Source: Rhodocollybia butyracea
Taxonomy: Eukaryota; Basidiomycota; Agaricomycetes; Agaricales; Omphalotaceae
NCBI GenBank assembly: GCA_015501585.1
Contig: JADNRY010000076.1
Coordinates: forward strand, 124,001 to 188,000
Direction of reading: 5' to 3'
Length of the DNA stretch: 64,000 bases
The notes beneath the pieces were generated by a model, which was given only the letters and a program-made list of their open reading frames with translations, was not told where the DNA came from and searched no databases. Positions within the stretch are counted from its first letter, which is position 1. The number at the start of each line of letters is the position of its first letter. The position numbers and the translations under genes are program-made. Below, piece after piece: positions 27,121 through 38,642 of the stretch.

Positions 27121-27398
27121 GCAAAGCGTTTATTTGTTTCAGCGCTTAAATAATGTGTAGATTACAAAGAAAACTTGTTTTGCTCACCCCCGTCGTCAAC
27201 GACGAGCTCAAAGTCTGTTTTCCTCAGCAAAGAACGCTGAAAATCATCGTAAACCAACGGCGACCATATCTCGTTACTCCTCTATCGCTACCCTCTCCCA
27301 GGAATTCACCATCAACAACGCCGTACAAACAAATTATTCCCTCATAATTTGTGGCCAGAACTTGATAAGTCGCCTACAAATTGCCGTAGTCCCCGCCA

Positions 27399-30300
27399 AT
27401 GCCCCGTCGTGTTTCAGCGAGAACAGCAACTCAAAACCATGTGCCTGTTCAATCTGAACCCTCTTCTGCTCTCATTCCTCCCCAGTCTCTCCCCGAAAAC
27501 CTGGTCATTCTCAGAAAGCAATGGAAATGGGCGGCTTTCAGTCAATTCTTCTTTACTTTCTCGCCGTTGTTCAACATGGATGATGTCACATTAAAGGTAT
27601 GTTCCTCTTGACCTCCTCGCTGCTTTCCGCTCAATACGCTTCGTGGTTCTAGGATGTCGAGGACGATTTATATCTGGGCAGTTCTCTCGTCATACCGCGT
27701 ATCATAGTTAGGCTTCTGTATACACTTTCTTATGACCGTAAAGTGAAGTACGTACTATACGTTGACTCTATACTGCATTTGACGCGTACTGACCGCGTTC
27801 TAGTCTCAATAACTGGCAAACAACTCTCCGACGTCAATATAACAAGCGCGACCCCGCAGCCAACCCTATAGGTCCTGAACCTATCAAAGACGAGACAGAT
27901 TCTGTCGCCTCACCAGAACCCGAACCTGAATCCACAAAGATGGAAGAAGACGTAGACGAAACCTCTACTCGAGAACACTCCATGTCGGTGCTGAAAGACG
28001 AAGTCAAGTCGGAGAACGGCTCTATGCCACCAACTACCCGCAAAACAACGACTGAAGAACCGAATGAAGAACCTCCTTCTGATGATGCTCCAGAGCAAGA
28101 ATCTAGGGATTGGATGTCCCTGTCCATGCTGGACAAACTAGACTCTCTCCATCTGCTGACCGAATGGCAGTTTCAAAGCCCTCATCGTGTACGGACACTC
28201 ATGAAGACCGAAGACGACCAGGCTTCTTGGGTTAGTTGTCGCTTCTACGCCATTTCCATTCTTGGATTGACGAGTTTCCCAGCGAATTGAACCCATCGGC
28301 TACGACGCCAAGCGGAATGCTTACTGGCTCATAGGTGGTGCGTAAAACTCCTTTACAGTTCGCTCTGTTGTACCCATATCTCCTCCCTCGCCAGCCGACC
28401 GACTTTGGATCCAACGAGTTCCACCTAAACCTCCAAGGCCTCCCCCAAAAACTCTCTGAAGCGTAAACGAGCCACCGGTACAAAAACCCAAACCAAGACA
28501 TCTTCTCCCAGTAAACGTCCGCGTTTACAATCTACACCTGCTACTAAGAAGAGCAAAGCCGCCGTCACCCAAGCCTCAGGACCCACCGGCGGACGGCGTG
28601 GTCGTGCAGCGAAGGATCAAGCAAAGATAAAACTAGATCAACAAGCCAAACAGCTGGCAGAACTCAACAGACAGGCTTCCTTACTAGACTCTAGTCCTAA
28701 TCGCAGATCATCTGTTCGCGGTGCCGCTTCTCTCTCCAAAGCCGCTCCACCTTCTCCTAGTCGATCTGGTTCACGCACAACCAGAGCTTCAGCATCTGCA
28801 CGGCCGCTTGGTACACGATTGAGCTCGAGATTGAGGGGGTCACTGGATGATGAATGGCAGGCTATACCTAATGAGTGGTTGCACGACGAAGACGAGGATG
28901 AATATGAAAGCGATTCAAAGGGGAAGGAAAAGGCCAGAGGGAAATTTCCTACTCCGCCTAGGAGTCTTGCGGGCTCGAGTATAAGCGAGTTGACGGAGCT
29001 TAGTGAAGAAAGAGAGGAGGAGGAGAAAGAGGAAGAAAACGAAAAAGAGGAGGAAGAAGATGAAGAAGATGAAAAAGAAGATGAAAAAGAACAGGAGGAA
29101 CCGAAAGTCGAAAAGGCTGATGAGCCTGAGCGACCTATTCTCGATCAAAAGAAAGCTCAAGACCAAGCCTCAGCAAACTTCGTTGAATGGGAAACTGTAT
29201 GTTCGGTTCATTCACGTTTGTTTCAAATCCTTACTCATGCAATCCTTGTAGATCGCTGTAACGCTTAACGACTGGGAAAATGTAGCTGAACGATGGCAAA
29301 ACGCTACACACTACTCCGAGAAGTCTCTTTACAAAATCCTCACAAAACGCATTATCCCCATCATCACTGAAGAGCTTCGAGTGCGTCGTCTTTTCATGTC
29401 TTTTCATTTTTCTGATTGAATAACCCCCACCCCTCTTTCACAGGAAATCGAAGCCAAACTTCAGGAAATAGAAAACCAACGGCAAAAAGAAGAAGCAGTC
29501 AATCACCGTAAGCGATCTTCTCGTCTTGCCATAAAGGAAAGCGAGAGAGAGGAGGCTCGGCTCGCTGCCAAGAAGAAAGTAGAAGAAAGTGAGAAAATGA
29601 GTAGAGCAAAACGTCTTGAAGCTCGACAACAAAAGGAGGAAGCTGAGCGCGCGCGGCGCGAATCAGCACGCGAGCAGAGACTGAAAGAGCGGGAGGCTAA
29701 GGATGAGCAAGAAGCTCGTGAGGCTGAGGAGAAGGAAAGGCAGGAGAAGGAAAAGGCTGAAAAAGCAAAGCCCAGACCGCAACGCGGGTATGTTAATTCA
29801 GCGAAGTCCTGTTGATGATGTCTTACTCACTCTCGTTCTGCAGATCGAAGGCCAAACCCAATTATACATATCACGATATGTCCGACGAGATGTCAGTACA
29901 ACTGCATCATCCCTCGAGTTCCAATGCTAGTTCCTTCAATGGATCTGCAAGAGCTTCAACACGAGGTTCCCGTACGCCCGCTGGTGACGATTGGGAGCTC
30001 GACTGCGAGATTTGTCTTCGTCGTGGTATCAACCTTGTGAGTTGGTTAAACGTCAATGCTTGAGTCTGCGCTAACCAGATTCCTTTTGGTAGGACGATGG
30101 CTTACCATTAATGTGTTGTGGCTCATGCGCCAAATGGCAGCACATACCTTGTCATGACCGAGCCGATGCCCAAGCTGGTCGTCCTCGACGAAATTGGGAT
30201 CAAGTAGATTTTGTTTGCCGCCAGTGTAGAGCGAATCGTATGAATGCATCTTCTGGGTACAGTAGCAATGGGGTGCAAATGCAGTACTCTCACCCACCAG

Positions 30301-31158
30301 CTTCAATGAATACTCATCCTCCACTCCATTCTCAACATTCGGTAGCACCGGCTCCGTTCAACCATCAAGTGCCGTATGGCCAGGGTTTGGGAGGCTACGA
30401 TCCTGGATCTGGATCCACAGCTCATATGAGCATGAGCAACGGGTACGCTAATATGCCTGCGGTAAATGGTACTAGGAATAGTAAAGGATATGGGACTTCG
30501 AATTTACGGTCATCTGTCCCAGCCACCCAAGCACCAGAATTTGGTCCCACCGCAGCGGGTCAGTCTTTGACGTTCTCGCATTATCAGCCTCAGCAGCGAG
30601 ACTATTACCCCAATCCTCCTACTGTCACTGTCTACGATCAACAACAGTCTCGTGATTCCCCCGTCGCTACGTATGATCAACGCACCCGCAATTCTCCCGT
30701 TGACCAACGGCTACCCCACGACTCTCCTGTTGCATACGACCAACGATCGTACCGTGATTCTCCAGCTGCTTACAGACACACAAATCAATCGTACGGGCAC
30801 TATGAAGGCCATAATAATCCTCGTAATGTGAGTTGCTGTAATTTTTCTTTGACTCAACTTCTAATACATGATTTAGCTTTCTGGGTGGAACGGAGCCCCC
30901 GCCAATCATTCTCTTGGATACTCTCAACCCTCTTCTACATCTACCTACATGCCTAATAGCGCAGAACGTTCTAGCGTCGTCGTCCCCGAGTCTTCATCTC
31001 GGCATCTACATCTTGACCAACCGCCAAATCACTACCCGCAACAGCAACGCCACCATCCTCATCAACAGCAGCAGCAGCAATGGCTCCGTCAAGGGGTACC
31101 ACAGGCTCATATGCCGTTTGCTGCATCGTCTGCCTCCTTCCAGCCTCATCACTCTTAA
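27399..31158 (+). CDS. WHIM/DDT-like and PHD-finger chromatin protein
   Basis: Predicted nuclear chromatin-associated protein of about 1071 aa, exact orthologue not recognised. Exons 27399-27596, 27653-27747, 27804-28230, 28283-28337, 28395-28417, 28462-29196, 29252-29380, 29444-29787, 29844-30036, 30093-30827, 30877-31158. An N-terminal DDT-like helical part (FSQFFFTFSPLFNMDDVTL, LYTLSYDRKVN) is followed by the WHIM-type core RIEPIGYDAKRNAYWLIGADRLWIQR, basic and acidic low-complexity stretches, a long charged coiled coil (29444-29787), one PHD finger (CEICLRRG to FVCRQCR) and a Gln/Tyr/Ser-rich tail with DSPVAYDQR-like repeats. The junction 28418-28461 is doubtful: either a poor 44-nt intron or a frameshift. 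The combination recalls ISWI- or SAGA-type accessory subunits; that is inference. Confidence 0.75.
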
Positions 31159-31419
31159 ACCTCATACATTACGACTTTGGAAACCTACACATCCGGAGAA
31201 AGACCTGTTACTCGGTAGATGTTTTGTATGTATATCTTAAACTGTTTTTATTGGTTTAGTTTTGGCAAATTGTATACAGTAACACTTTGTGTAGATTAAT
31301 GAGTAGGTGTTATACAGTGACCCAGGTCGATGCGACCAACAATAGATGAACTCAGATTCGCATGCGCCGCGGATCTACCGAGCTCCCGACTGTGGTAATA
31401 TTTAGTATGTGTCGAACGA

Positions 31420-31720
31420 TGGTAACTCAACAACTACGCTCCTGATATTGTCATTGGTCCGATAACCGAGCAGGCCTTTACAGTATTGGAGGGCGTGGAG
31501 AGCGAGCATGAATCGTTTTTTTGAGGCCTCATACCATCACTTCAACTGAGCACCTTGACCACTCGGCATTCAAGAATCAAGCTTCTTTAAGCTCAAGGCT
31601 GGTTCATGCTTGCAGACGATTCTGATTCTCAAGACGTGAACCTTGGAAGCACGATATCGAATATACGGTATGAAGACGTACAACGGTGCCTACAGAAGAA
31701 CCACTGCAGTGTACCATCCC
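31420..31720 (+). repeat. Shared upstream repeat, copy 1
   Basis: Begins near GGTAACTCAACAACTACGCTC and includes GAGCGAGCATGAATCG, TTGACCACTCGGCATTCAAG, GGCTGGTTCATGCTTGC and ACCTTGGAAGCACGATATCG. The same ordered words recur at 34550-34900, 37965-38345 and, inverted, 46640-46900, each upstream of an oxidoreductase copy. Here it precedes the P450 by about 0.8 kb. It may be a promoter duplicated with the genes or a dispersed element. Confidence 0.7.
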
Positions 31721-32440
31721 CTACGGAATACTAGATCATACATTGAAGCCTGAAGGCTTACACTGCAGCAGTGTATGAGTCCCTCTCTTGAATTATCTCG
31801 GTTCCCAGCCTCTTCTGGGTCCTAATATTTAGCTCCTCACTCCTTACTACCGGTTGCGTGACGGAGTCGACTCGAGTGCTGTTACTAGTTAGATGAATAA
31901 CTCGTGTCCTATACTGCTACCAGTACTACTACCATGATTTAACTTCGTCTCCCTCAATTTTGACGCTTCATAGGTTTTACAATGTATACCGGTTGAAGGG
32001 ATTGGTCACTGAGACCTTGGCAGCATTATCATTACCTCAATGTAACCCGAGCCCCATATAAGAAATTAACGAAATTTTTTTTTTTTTTGACTCAGGCTTA
32101 AACTGAAAGGCAGTTTCACTGACCGATTGACTTTTGCAAACACGGTCCTATTGTTCGGCCTTGTCTCCGATGACTGCCACCATAATTACTCTGAACGTTT
32201 ATCCACCGCATCTAGCGTCGATCAACCAGTTGTATCAGTGGACTGAAGGTGACCATCGCTCATTTATTATGACCAATGAGGGATCGTTCGTTATATGGTA
32301 TAGGTACTTTCATTGACTCAACTTGAAGCTTTTAGCTCAACACGCATAAAACGGGCGATCGGCCAGGCTTTGAATACCTGCTGCTGCCATACTATTCCGA
32401 CCCCCGACGAAAGCCAGCCAACCACAGAGACAGAGAGTCA

Positions 32441-32447
32441 TATAAAA
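32441..32447 (+). promoter_or_regulatory. TATA box of the P450 gene
   Basis: TATAAAA 62-68 bp before the ATG at 32509, the expected distance for a fungal core promoter with a short leader. Confidence 0.55.
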
Positions 32448-32508
32448 GCCAATTGAGAGTATAGGCCTTTATCTCACTAAGAGCCCCACTACGGCAGAGG
32501 TTCAAGAA

Positions 32509-34185
32509 ATGGCAATTTCCAGTTCTGACAGCCTCATAAATACCATACCTAATTCGATCCTAATTCTCCTCATCGCTATCCCCACGCTACTCAGACCACT
32601 CGCGTATCTATGGAACTACTGGATTGCACCGCGTGCAACACCACTTACATTGCTCCGTGGGCCAGAAATAAAGCATTGGTTCTTTGGCTTTCTTACACCA
32701 ACCGAGGCGCAGGCGTTCCAGATGTCCCCCAAAATCCTCGAGCATTGTAAAAATTTCGACAGTGTCTGGGCTGCAACCTTCACGAACCGAAGGCCTACCC
32801 TAGTTCTGGGGGACCTCGTCGGTATAACCCACGTACTGAACAATGCTCAGACATATACGAGGTCACAGGCACAGATGCGAGTGACGAGGCTTGTGTTTGG
32901 TGATGGCTTGGTTGGGGTAGAAGGCGCACAGCACAAGCGGCAGAGAAAGGTCGTCGGTCCAGCTTTTAGTAGCCTGGCGGTGGATGGAATGATGCCCGTT
33001 TTCACTCGAATGGCCGAGAAGCTCGCTGCGCGCTGGCAGGAGAGATTACAGTCCGGAAAACAGTGCAGCATGCTTGAGATCAATGCCTACGGCGAGTTTG
33101 AGAAACTCTCGTTGGATATCATTGGCATGGTCGGATTCAGGTACAACTTCAAGTCCCTCGAAGGCCAACGTTCGGAGATGGAAGCTGCCTTTGTTGACGT
33201 GACAAAGAGTGTTTCGACAGGATCTCTGTACTCTTTCTTGAGGTCGCAATTCCCATCTATTGAAGTATTGGGACATTGGTTCAGTAAGGAGCAAATCCGA
33301 CTCGATCGTCTCAAGGAAACTATCCACATTATCAGCAAACGGCTTGTGGAAGAGGCTAAAGAGCGTATTGGGCAAGAGGACCTTGGTAACTCGGGCGAGG
33401 AAAACGACATCTTGAGTCTCCTTGTACGATCCAACTTATCTACCGATATCCGAGACAGGTTAGAGGAGGAAGAAATAATTTCTTTGATCCCAACTTTGGT
33501 CTCCGGAGGCTACGATAATAACACAACTGTCATGTCCTATGCGGCCTACAGCCTGGCCCGGTGCCCACAGACACAGAAACGGCTCCGAGACGAACTGCTG
33601 TCTCCGCCAAATGGGTATGAGGATTGGCAGCAGAGTCTAAAATGCCTAGATAAACTGCCTTACCTCGACGCCGTATGTCGCGAGACTCTCCGACTTTACA
33701 CTCCTCACTCTTTCCCACGTACTTGCACTAAGGACGATATCATTCACTCAGCAAACCATTAGACTGCAGACGGACCTGACAGATCAGCTCCACATTGGAC
33801 GGATAATGACGTTGTTATTCCGCAAAGGTGGATAAATACCGATGCCATGCTATGGGGTCCTGACGCGGCCTTGTTCAAGCCTGAGCGTTGGATCCAGGAT
33901 TCTACGCATCAGTACTACAGTGGCGGGTTGCCTCCGGCGATACTGGAGAGTAAGCATTCAGGCTGGAGCCATCTTATGACCTTTTCCATCGGACCAAGAA
34001 ACTGCATTGCATACAGAATGGCCGTAGCCGAATTCAAGACATGTCTTGCAGTGCTTGTTTCCAGATTCGAGTTCGTACAGCATGATCTAATGGAGAAGGT
34101 GTACGGGGAGGTCGAGATTGTAGACAGGCCGCGGGTCAGAGGTGTGGAAGGATATTACATGCCTTGTTGGGTCCAAGCTCTATAG
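32509..34185 (+). pseudogene. Intronless cytochrome P450 with one in-frame stop
   Basis: A heme monooxygenase frame of 559 codons, uninterrupted except for TAG at 33760-33762 (codon 418). Upstream are an N-terminal membrane anchor, the helix I region SGGYDNNTTVMSYA (altered from the usual AGxDTT), and the ExxR motif ETLRL. Downstream in the same frame are DVVIPQRWINTD, FKPERW and the heme loop FSIGPRNCIAYRMA, with the Cys ligand kept but the usual Gly after it replaced by Ala. No intron interrupts the frame, although P450 genes of mushrooms usually have many, so a retrocopy origin is possible. I found no intron that removes the stop in frame. Alternatives are assembly error, recent nonsense mutation in a once active gene, or readthrough. 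Preceded by a TATA box and the shared upstream repeat. Confidence 0.8.
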
Positions 34186-34549
34186 AACGTGACGAGAACG
34201 ACGAGAACCGATAACTGTCACCTTGCGCCACTTTCATTATCTTGAACCACGAGTAATTTACATACTTTTTTAGCAGTAGAAATAGGATTAGCTACGTTTG
34301 TCAAGTGAGTAATTGGGGTGGTCAAAAGTGAACGCGGAAATAAATATCAGCGTCTATCGAACACTGACGCCAATCGGCTCTGACCCACCGGACTCACTAC
34401 CGATCTTACCATTGCAACACCAACAGGCTCTCTCAGTCTGCGTAATGAGCGATCGTTGCGCATCCCACCCGACTATGGTCTCGAGCGGTCAACGTTTCAA
34501 CGTTAACTCGACGTTTATGTAGACACTTGGATCCCGTGTGACCTTGGTT

Positions 34550-34900
34550 CAAGCAGTAGGAACTCAACCAAGGTAAACAGCTACGTTCTTGATATAGCTT
34601 GATATACATCTATTGCCATTGGTCTGATATTCGAACCAGTCCTCACAGATAATTTTCGGAGCATGCGGAGAGCCAGCATAGATCATTAATCGCTTCATAC
34701 CATTATTGACCACTCGACATTCAAGTGTATTCAAGCCCAAGGTTCAAACATTAAACTCATGCTAATTCATCCGAGCAAGGCGGGTTCCAATTCATGCTAG
34801 CAGAAAATTTTAATTCTCAATACGCGGACCTTGGAAGCACAGTATCAAATATACGGTGTGTAGAATGCTGCCCACAGAAAAACTACTGATACGATGTCCT
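34550..34900 (+). repeat. Shared upstream repeat, copy 2
   Basis: Same word order as copy 1: AACTCAACCAAGG, TGACCACTCGACATTCAAG, ATTCATGCTAGCAGA, ACCTTGGAAGCACAGTATC. It lies about 0.4 kb upstream of oxidoreductase copy A. Confidence 0.7.
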
Positions 34901-35260
34901 CCGCAGGCCATCAACGATCCTCAGACTCATTCGAACAGCTAATACCATACAAAGGGAAATCTACCACCCCCGACGGCCCATTCCATACCTCGACCATCCT
35001 GCTTCCGAACATAATGAAGAATACAATTTTGCCACATCGCCGCGCGCCATACATAAATGCATAATCTCTCGGTTCCCTTCTTGTACCGACCAAGTTGCCT
35101 CTTGGCTAACAGCCACTCACGATTCAAATAAGAGATGTAACGTCATAAAACTTACTGGCGGCTTGCTGGCGGCGACCAAAATGCAAAGCTTGTTCACCTT
35201 CACGGAGCAAAAGGTGTCTGTTCACCTGGCGGAGATCCAGTATTTCCGTCATGGCACTAC

Positions 35261-35267
35261 TATAAAT
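35261..35267 (+). promoter_or_regulatory. TATA box of oxidoreductase copy A
   Basis: TATAAAT in the context GGCACTACTATAAATTCAAC, 50 bp before the start codon. The same context and spacing occur at copy B (38593), and a similar TATAAATT at copy C. Confidence 0.55.
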
Positions 35268-35310
35268 TCAACTTCGCTCGATTTACAGGAATCAAGCTCC
35301 TACCGGTGCC

Positions 35311-36995
35311 ATGATATTCAAATCTTCCCTTTACTTCGCCACACTCTACTTGTCGTCTGTGGCTCTTGCCGAGACTGTGTGTATTGTTGGGGCTGGGCCA
35401 GCGGGGCTTACTGTCGCGAAGGGGCTCTCAGACAAGGGCTATAAGACAATCGTCTTCGATAAAAGCCCACAATTTGGAGGGAAGTGTCAGTCATACTACG
35501 ATGATAAGTGCGTGTATTTCACTTCTATATCATTGCTCTACGATATGAAGACCCAATCTCCAGAGGGCAATACCATCCCATGGGTGCTTTACTCTTCGAA
35601 AATGAAACGTACACGCAAACTATGCCCATAGTCAACGCGTCTGGTGTTCAGTCGACGCCTTTCTCCTATGATATCCCCTTGGTTATATACCATAACGATG
35701 GAACCACTCAAGTGTCTCCAATCCCGTTATCTGAAATGACCAAACTGCCCCAGTTCAAAGCTGAAATTGACAAGTACAATCTTCTGTGGAATCAGTCTGC
35801 CCCGAACCTGACAATAGGCTATACGGTCTGTAAACTCAGAGAATTTTACCATGTCAACCTTCGATTGGTTCAAAGCGAACGATCTTCCTTTACTCCTTTT
35901 CTTATTCCTTAATGGCATGATTCCATACGGGTATGGAGATGTGAGAGATACACCGATTGTATGTTTGTATCTACTCTTAATTCAATATTGCTTGACCGAT
36001 CTATGTATTCCAGCTTTATATGCTCACTTACATGACGCTGGATATCTTGGAGTTCTTTGCTGGTCAGCGCGATGGATATATCATAGGTAAGCCATCTCGT
36101 CACTTATCACAGCGGACTGTTTATTGAACTCTTTCATCTTTCAATGATTAGATTTCCAAAAGGTGTTCGAAGAATATGCGAAGACAATCAACAGCACATT
36201 TTATCTGAACTCTACCATTACGAAGATTGGTGCGAACAAAGTTTTATCCATCGTTCACTAGCTTACCTGAGAATTTTAGATCGAAACGGAAGTCCTACTA
36301 TCACCTATTTGGCAAATGGCTCGATTACGCCCGAAATACAAAACTGCGATAAATTAGTTCTGGCCTTTCCTCCAGTCATGGATGCTCTCAATGATGCTCA
36401 CCTCGATGTTTCTTCCACCGAACAATCTATATTTTCTCCAATCGGTATCACGAAATACTGGTCAGGTGCAGTCAGTATGGATACTCCAACGCGACCGCTT
36501 CGCCGGATTTTTCACACACGAACTTATTACCCTCTTTGCTTCTGTGGCGTTTGGGGTTAATGTTACCTTCGATCAGCTTGAATCAGCGCTGCCTGATGCG
36601 AACGGAGAACCTGTCGCGTTCATCCGACTTTTCAACGAATCTAGCGTAGCGACCACCTGGTCATGGGGAAGTATCGTAGCAATCAAACTCTACCAGAAGG
36701 ACGAAACTTGCTCAAATCAGTACTTTCCAAAGTGAACAAACTTCATCCGGAAAATAGCACTTGGCCATCCACACCAATCACAGAAGCAGACATCAAGGAG
36801 TTCAAGGAGTGGCATTACTTCCCTCATTACGATAAAACAGACCTGGACTCCGGGGTTTACGCGAGACTTGACAGCCTACAAGGACAACAGAATACCTACT
36901 ATGCGTCTGGGCTCAACGGGTTCGAGACGGTAGAGTTTGCTATTCGTGCGGGAAATGATATAGTGGAGCGCATCACAAAGTCTAATGCCGCTTAA
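35311..36995 (+). pseudogene. Secreted FAD-dependent oxidoreductase, copy A (decayed)
   Basis: Homologous over its whole length to the intact copies B and C. Exon 1 (35311-35507) keeps the signal peptide and FAD loop GAGPAGLTVAKGL; exon 2 starts at 35564. Damage seen by alignment to B: about 36 bp lost near 35830 that removes the acceptor of intron 2 and the start of exon 3, then single-base losses near 36489, 36500 and 36671. The last three cancel to restore the final frame, which ends in the conserved LQGQQNTYYASGLNGFE segment at 36995. The promoter TATA box is retained. With an intron that cannot splice normally and a frameshifted core, it is best read as a pseudogene, although a truncated secreted N-terminal product is conceivable. 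Confidence 0.85.
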
Positions 36996-37679
36996 TTTAC
37001 GATCCCCCAAGGTAAGCATTTCTATCTCTCAACTTGGCTTCTTTGAATGACATGGGTGTTTTCAGAGTCACGAACGTAACGCTAACGCAGCAATTTTAAA
37101 GCTAGTAGTTGAGCCGATGTACTAGTAGCCGGAGTGACCATAAGAAAGATATATGTCCAGATGTAAACAATCATTGACTAACAGTCAAAATGAGCATTAA
37201 GTTGCTAAGAGTCAAAATAGGGAATGCCAAAGCGCGAAATCGCAACTGAAGCGGCATCACGGCCACCAATTAGCTCAGGGTTCTGACCTGTGTCTTCAAA
37301 TCATAAAGTGATACTCCTTTGATCTTTCCTCTGTTCTGTATCGTCGAAGTTGGGGGGGTGTTAGGATCTGGCCCCAAGTTGCCTTCGAACTTACCATGTT
37401 TATGGTTGAGGTGTTGATTGGGCGGTATAATGAATTGATTCCAGAACTGAAGTGGCGGCCTCATCTACGTCCTTCGCGACATTCGAGGATGTGCCTTGTT
37501 TCCGGCCTCTAATTTTTTTTCTCAACAGGGCTTGAGATATGGAGTACCGTGGAAGGACACGCTCAAGGGAATGTCAGTTCCAGTCGTCCCAGTCGTCCCA
37601 TCTTCGGTTTCAGTTTTTTCTTATATATTCTGTGCCTTCTTTTGTGGACAATTGACATGCTGCCTCCGCTGTGAAGTTG

Positions 37680-37940
37680 AATAGTTCTACTTACGATCAA
37701 GGCGGCCACGAATGGGGAATCTCACTACTTACTACGCCGATGACCGTGTCGGTTATATTGGCCGCAGTGAGTTTTCTGTTTGAGTGGTATATCAGAGATC
37801 AAGCGGAGGAATTATGTAATCATGATTCTGGGCAAGGTCGCTTTCAAACCAAGTCGTCCTCGATAGCAACACCAGCAGGCTCTCTGGAAATAACGAACAA
37901 TCCTTGTGGAGTCGTGTGACGGTCGCTCTACTTAAACACT
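37680..37940 (+). pseudogene. Relic of an unidentified gene in the duplicated unit
   Basis: Degenerate coding-like sequence. Its first part resembles 40980-41095, where a cleaner frame reads KAVTNTGKFWESY and SDGYVDYIGRTVRHAH. Its last part, with ATAGCAACACCAGCAGGCTC, recurs near 34419 and inverted near 47025. I do not recognise the parent protein. Each oxidoreductase copy seems to have carried this fragment between itself and the next promoter. Confidence 0.45.
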
Positions 37941-37964
37941 TGGATCCTGGCATGTGAGCTTGAC

Positions 37965-38345
37965 AAGCGGTAGCTCACTGCTCAAAATAAACTGTTGCTA
38001 CCTGCTGCTACGCTCCGATATCCGAAGAAGTCCTCACATGCACAGATGATTGGAGCGTTCCTGATAATTGCCGTGACTGCCAGGTGGACAAAAGGACTCT
38101 TTTGCAGTCAGAAGCCTGGCCCTCAATCGGAGAGCGAGCATGAATCGTCATTATTCACACCGTTACTTTAGCTTGACCACTCGACATTCAAGTTTATCCA
38201 AGCCCAACATCCGAACAAGACGGATTCGTGCCCGCAGAAGATTTCAATTTTTAGTATTCACTGCCTATGTGTACCTTGGAAGCACAATATCGAAGATACG
38301 GGATGAAGGCATAGACCACTGCTACGAGATCCTCGGGAGGCCAGC
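37965..38345 (+). repeat. Shared upstream repeat, copy 3
   Basis: Contains GAGAGCGAGCATGAATCGTC, TTGACCACTCGACATTCAAG, ACCTTGGAAGCACAATATCG in the same order as the other copies, about 0.3 kb upstream of oxidoreductase copy B. Confidence 0.7.
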
Positions 38346-38592
38346 CAGTGTACTTACCACCCCCGACTCAATGAGCCATACCTCAACCATCTCCTGTCCG
38401 AAGAAAATGGAGATTATTTTTCTGTCACATCGCCCCGCACCGGACATAATCATTGTGCGGTCCCCTCTTTTACCGACATTGGTTAACAGGTACTCGCGTT
38501 ATCTGATTCGGATTAGGCTAAGAATGCAAAGCTTGTTCACCTTCACGGAAAAACCTGACGGAGATCCAGTATTTCCGTCGATATGGCACTAC

Positions 38593-38599
38593 TATAAAT
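38593..38599 (+). promoter_or_regulatory. TATA box of oxidoreductase copy B
   Basis: TATAAAT in the context TGGCACTACTATAAATTCAAC, 50 bp before the start codon, identical in context to copy A. Confidence 0.55.
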
Positions 38600-38642
38600 T
38601 CAACTTTGCTGAACTTGTACGAGTCAAGCTGCTACCAGCACC

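Larger units (their letters stand above)
31159..32508. other. Gene-free interval upstream of the P450
   Basis: Holds the first copy of the shared upstream repeat (about 31420-31720), a palindromic-looking stretch around CTGCAG sites (31700-31780), a T11 run near 32078 and a TATA box at 32441. No coding frame of note. Confidence 0.5.
34186..35310. other. Interval between the P450 and oxidoreductase copy A
   Basis: Contains a relic word (CAACACCAACAGGCTCTCTC near 34419) also found upstream of copies B and C, then the second shared upstream repeat (34550-34900) and the copy A promoter with TATA at 35261. No intact gene. Confidence 0.55.
36996..38642. other. Interval between oxidoreductase copies A and B
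   Basis: Contains the post-gene word ATGCCAAAGCGCGAAATCG (37227), relic coding-like sequence at about 37680-37919, the third shared upstream repeat (37965-38345) and the promoter of copy B. The relic shares ATCAAGGCGG and GTCGGTTATATTGGCCG-type words with 40980-41080 behind copy B, so it belongs to the duplicated unit. Confidence 0.55.

Noticed and set aside
29003..29170. Lys- or Phe-rich proteins within the PHD gene
   Set aside because: They are alternative frames of a GAA/GAG low-complexity coding stretch.
33719..33762. 44-nt intron that would remove the P450 stop codon
   Set aside because: GTACTT...TAG splicing leaves the downstream exon in the wrong frame and deletes the conserved CTKDD segment.
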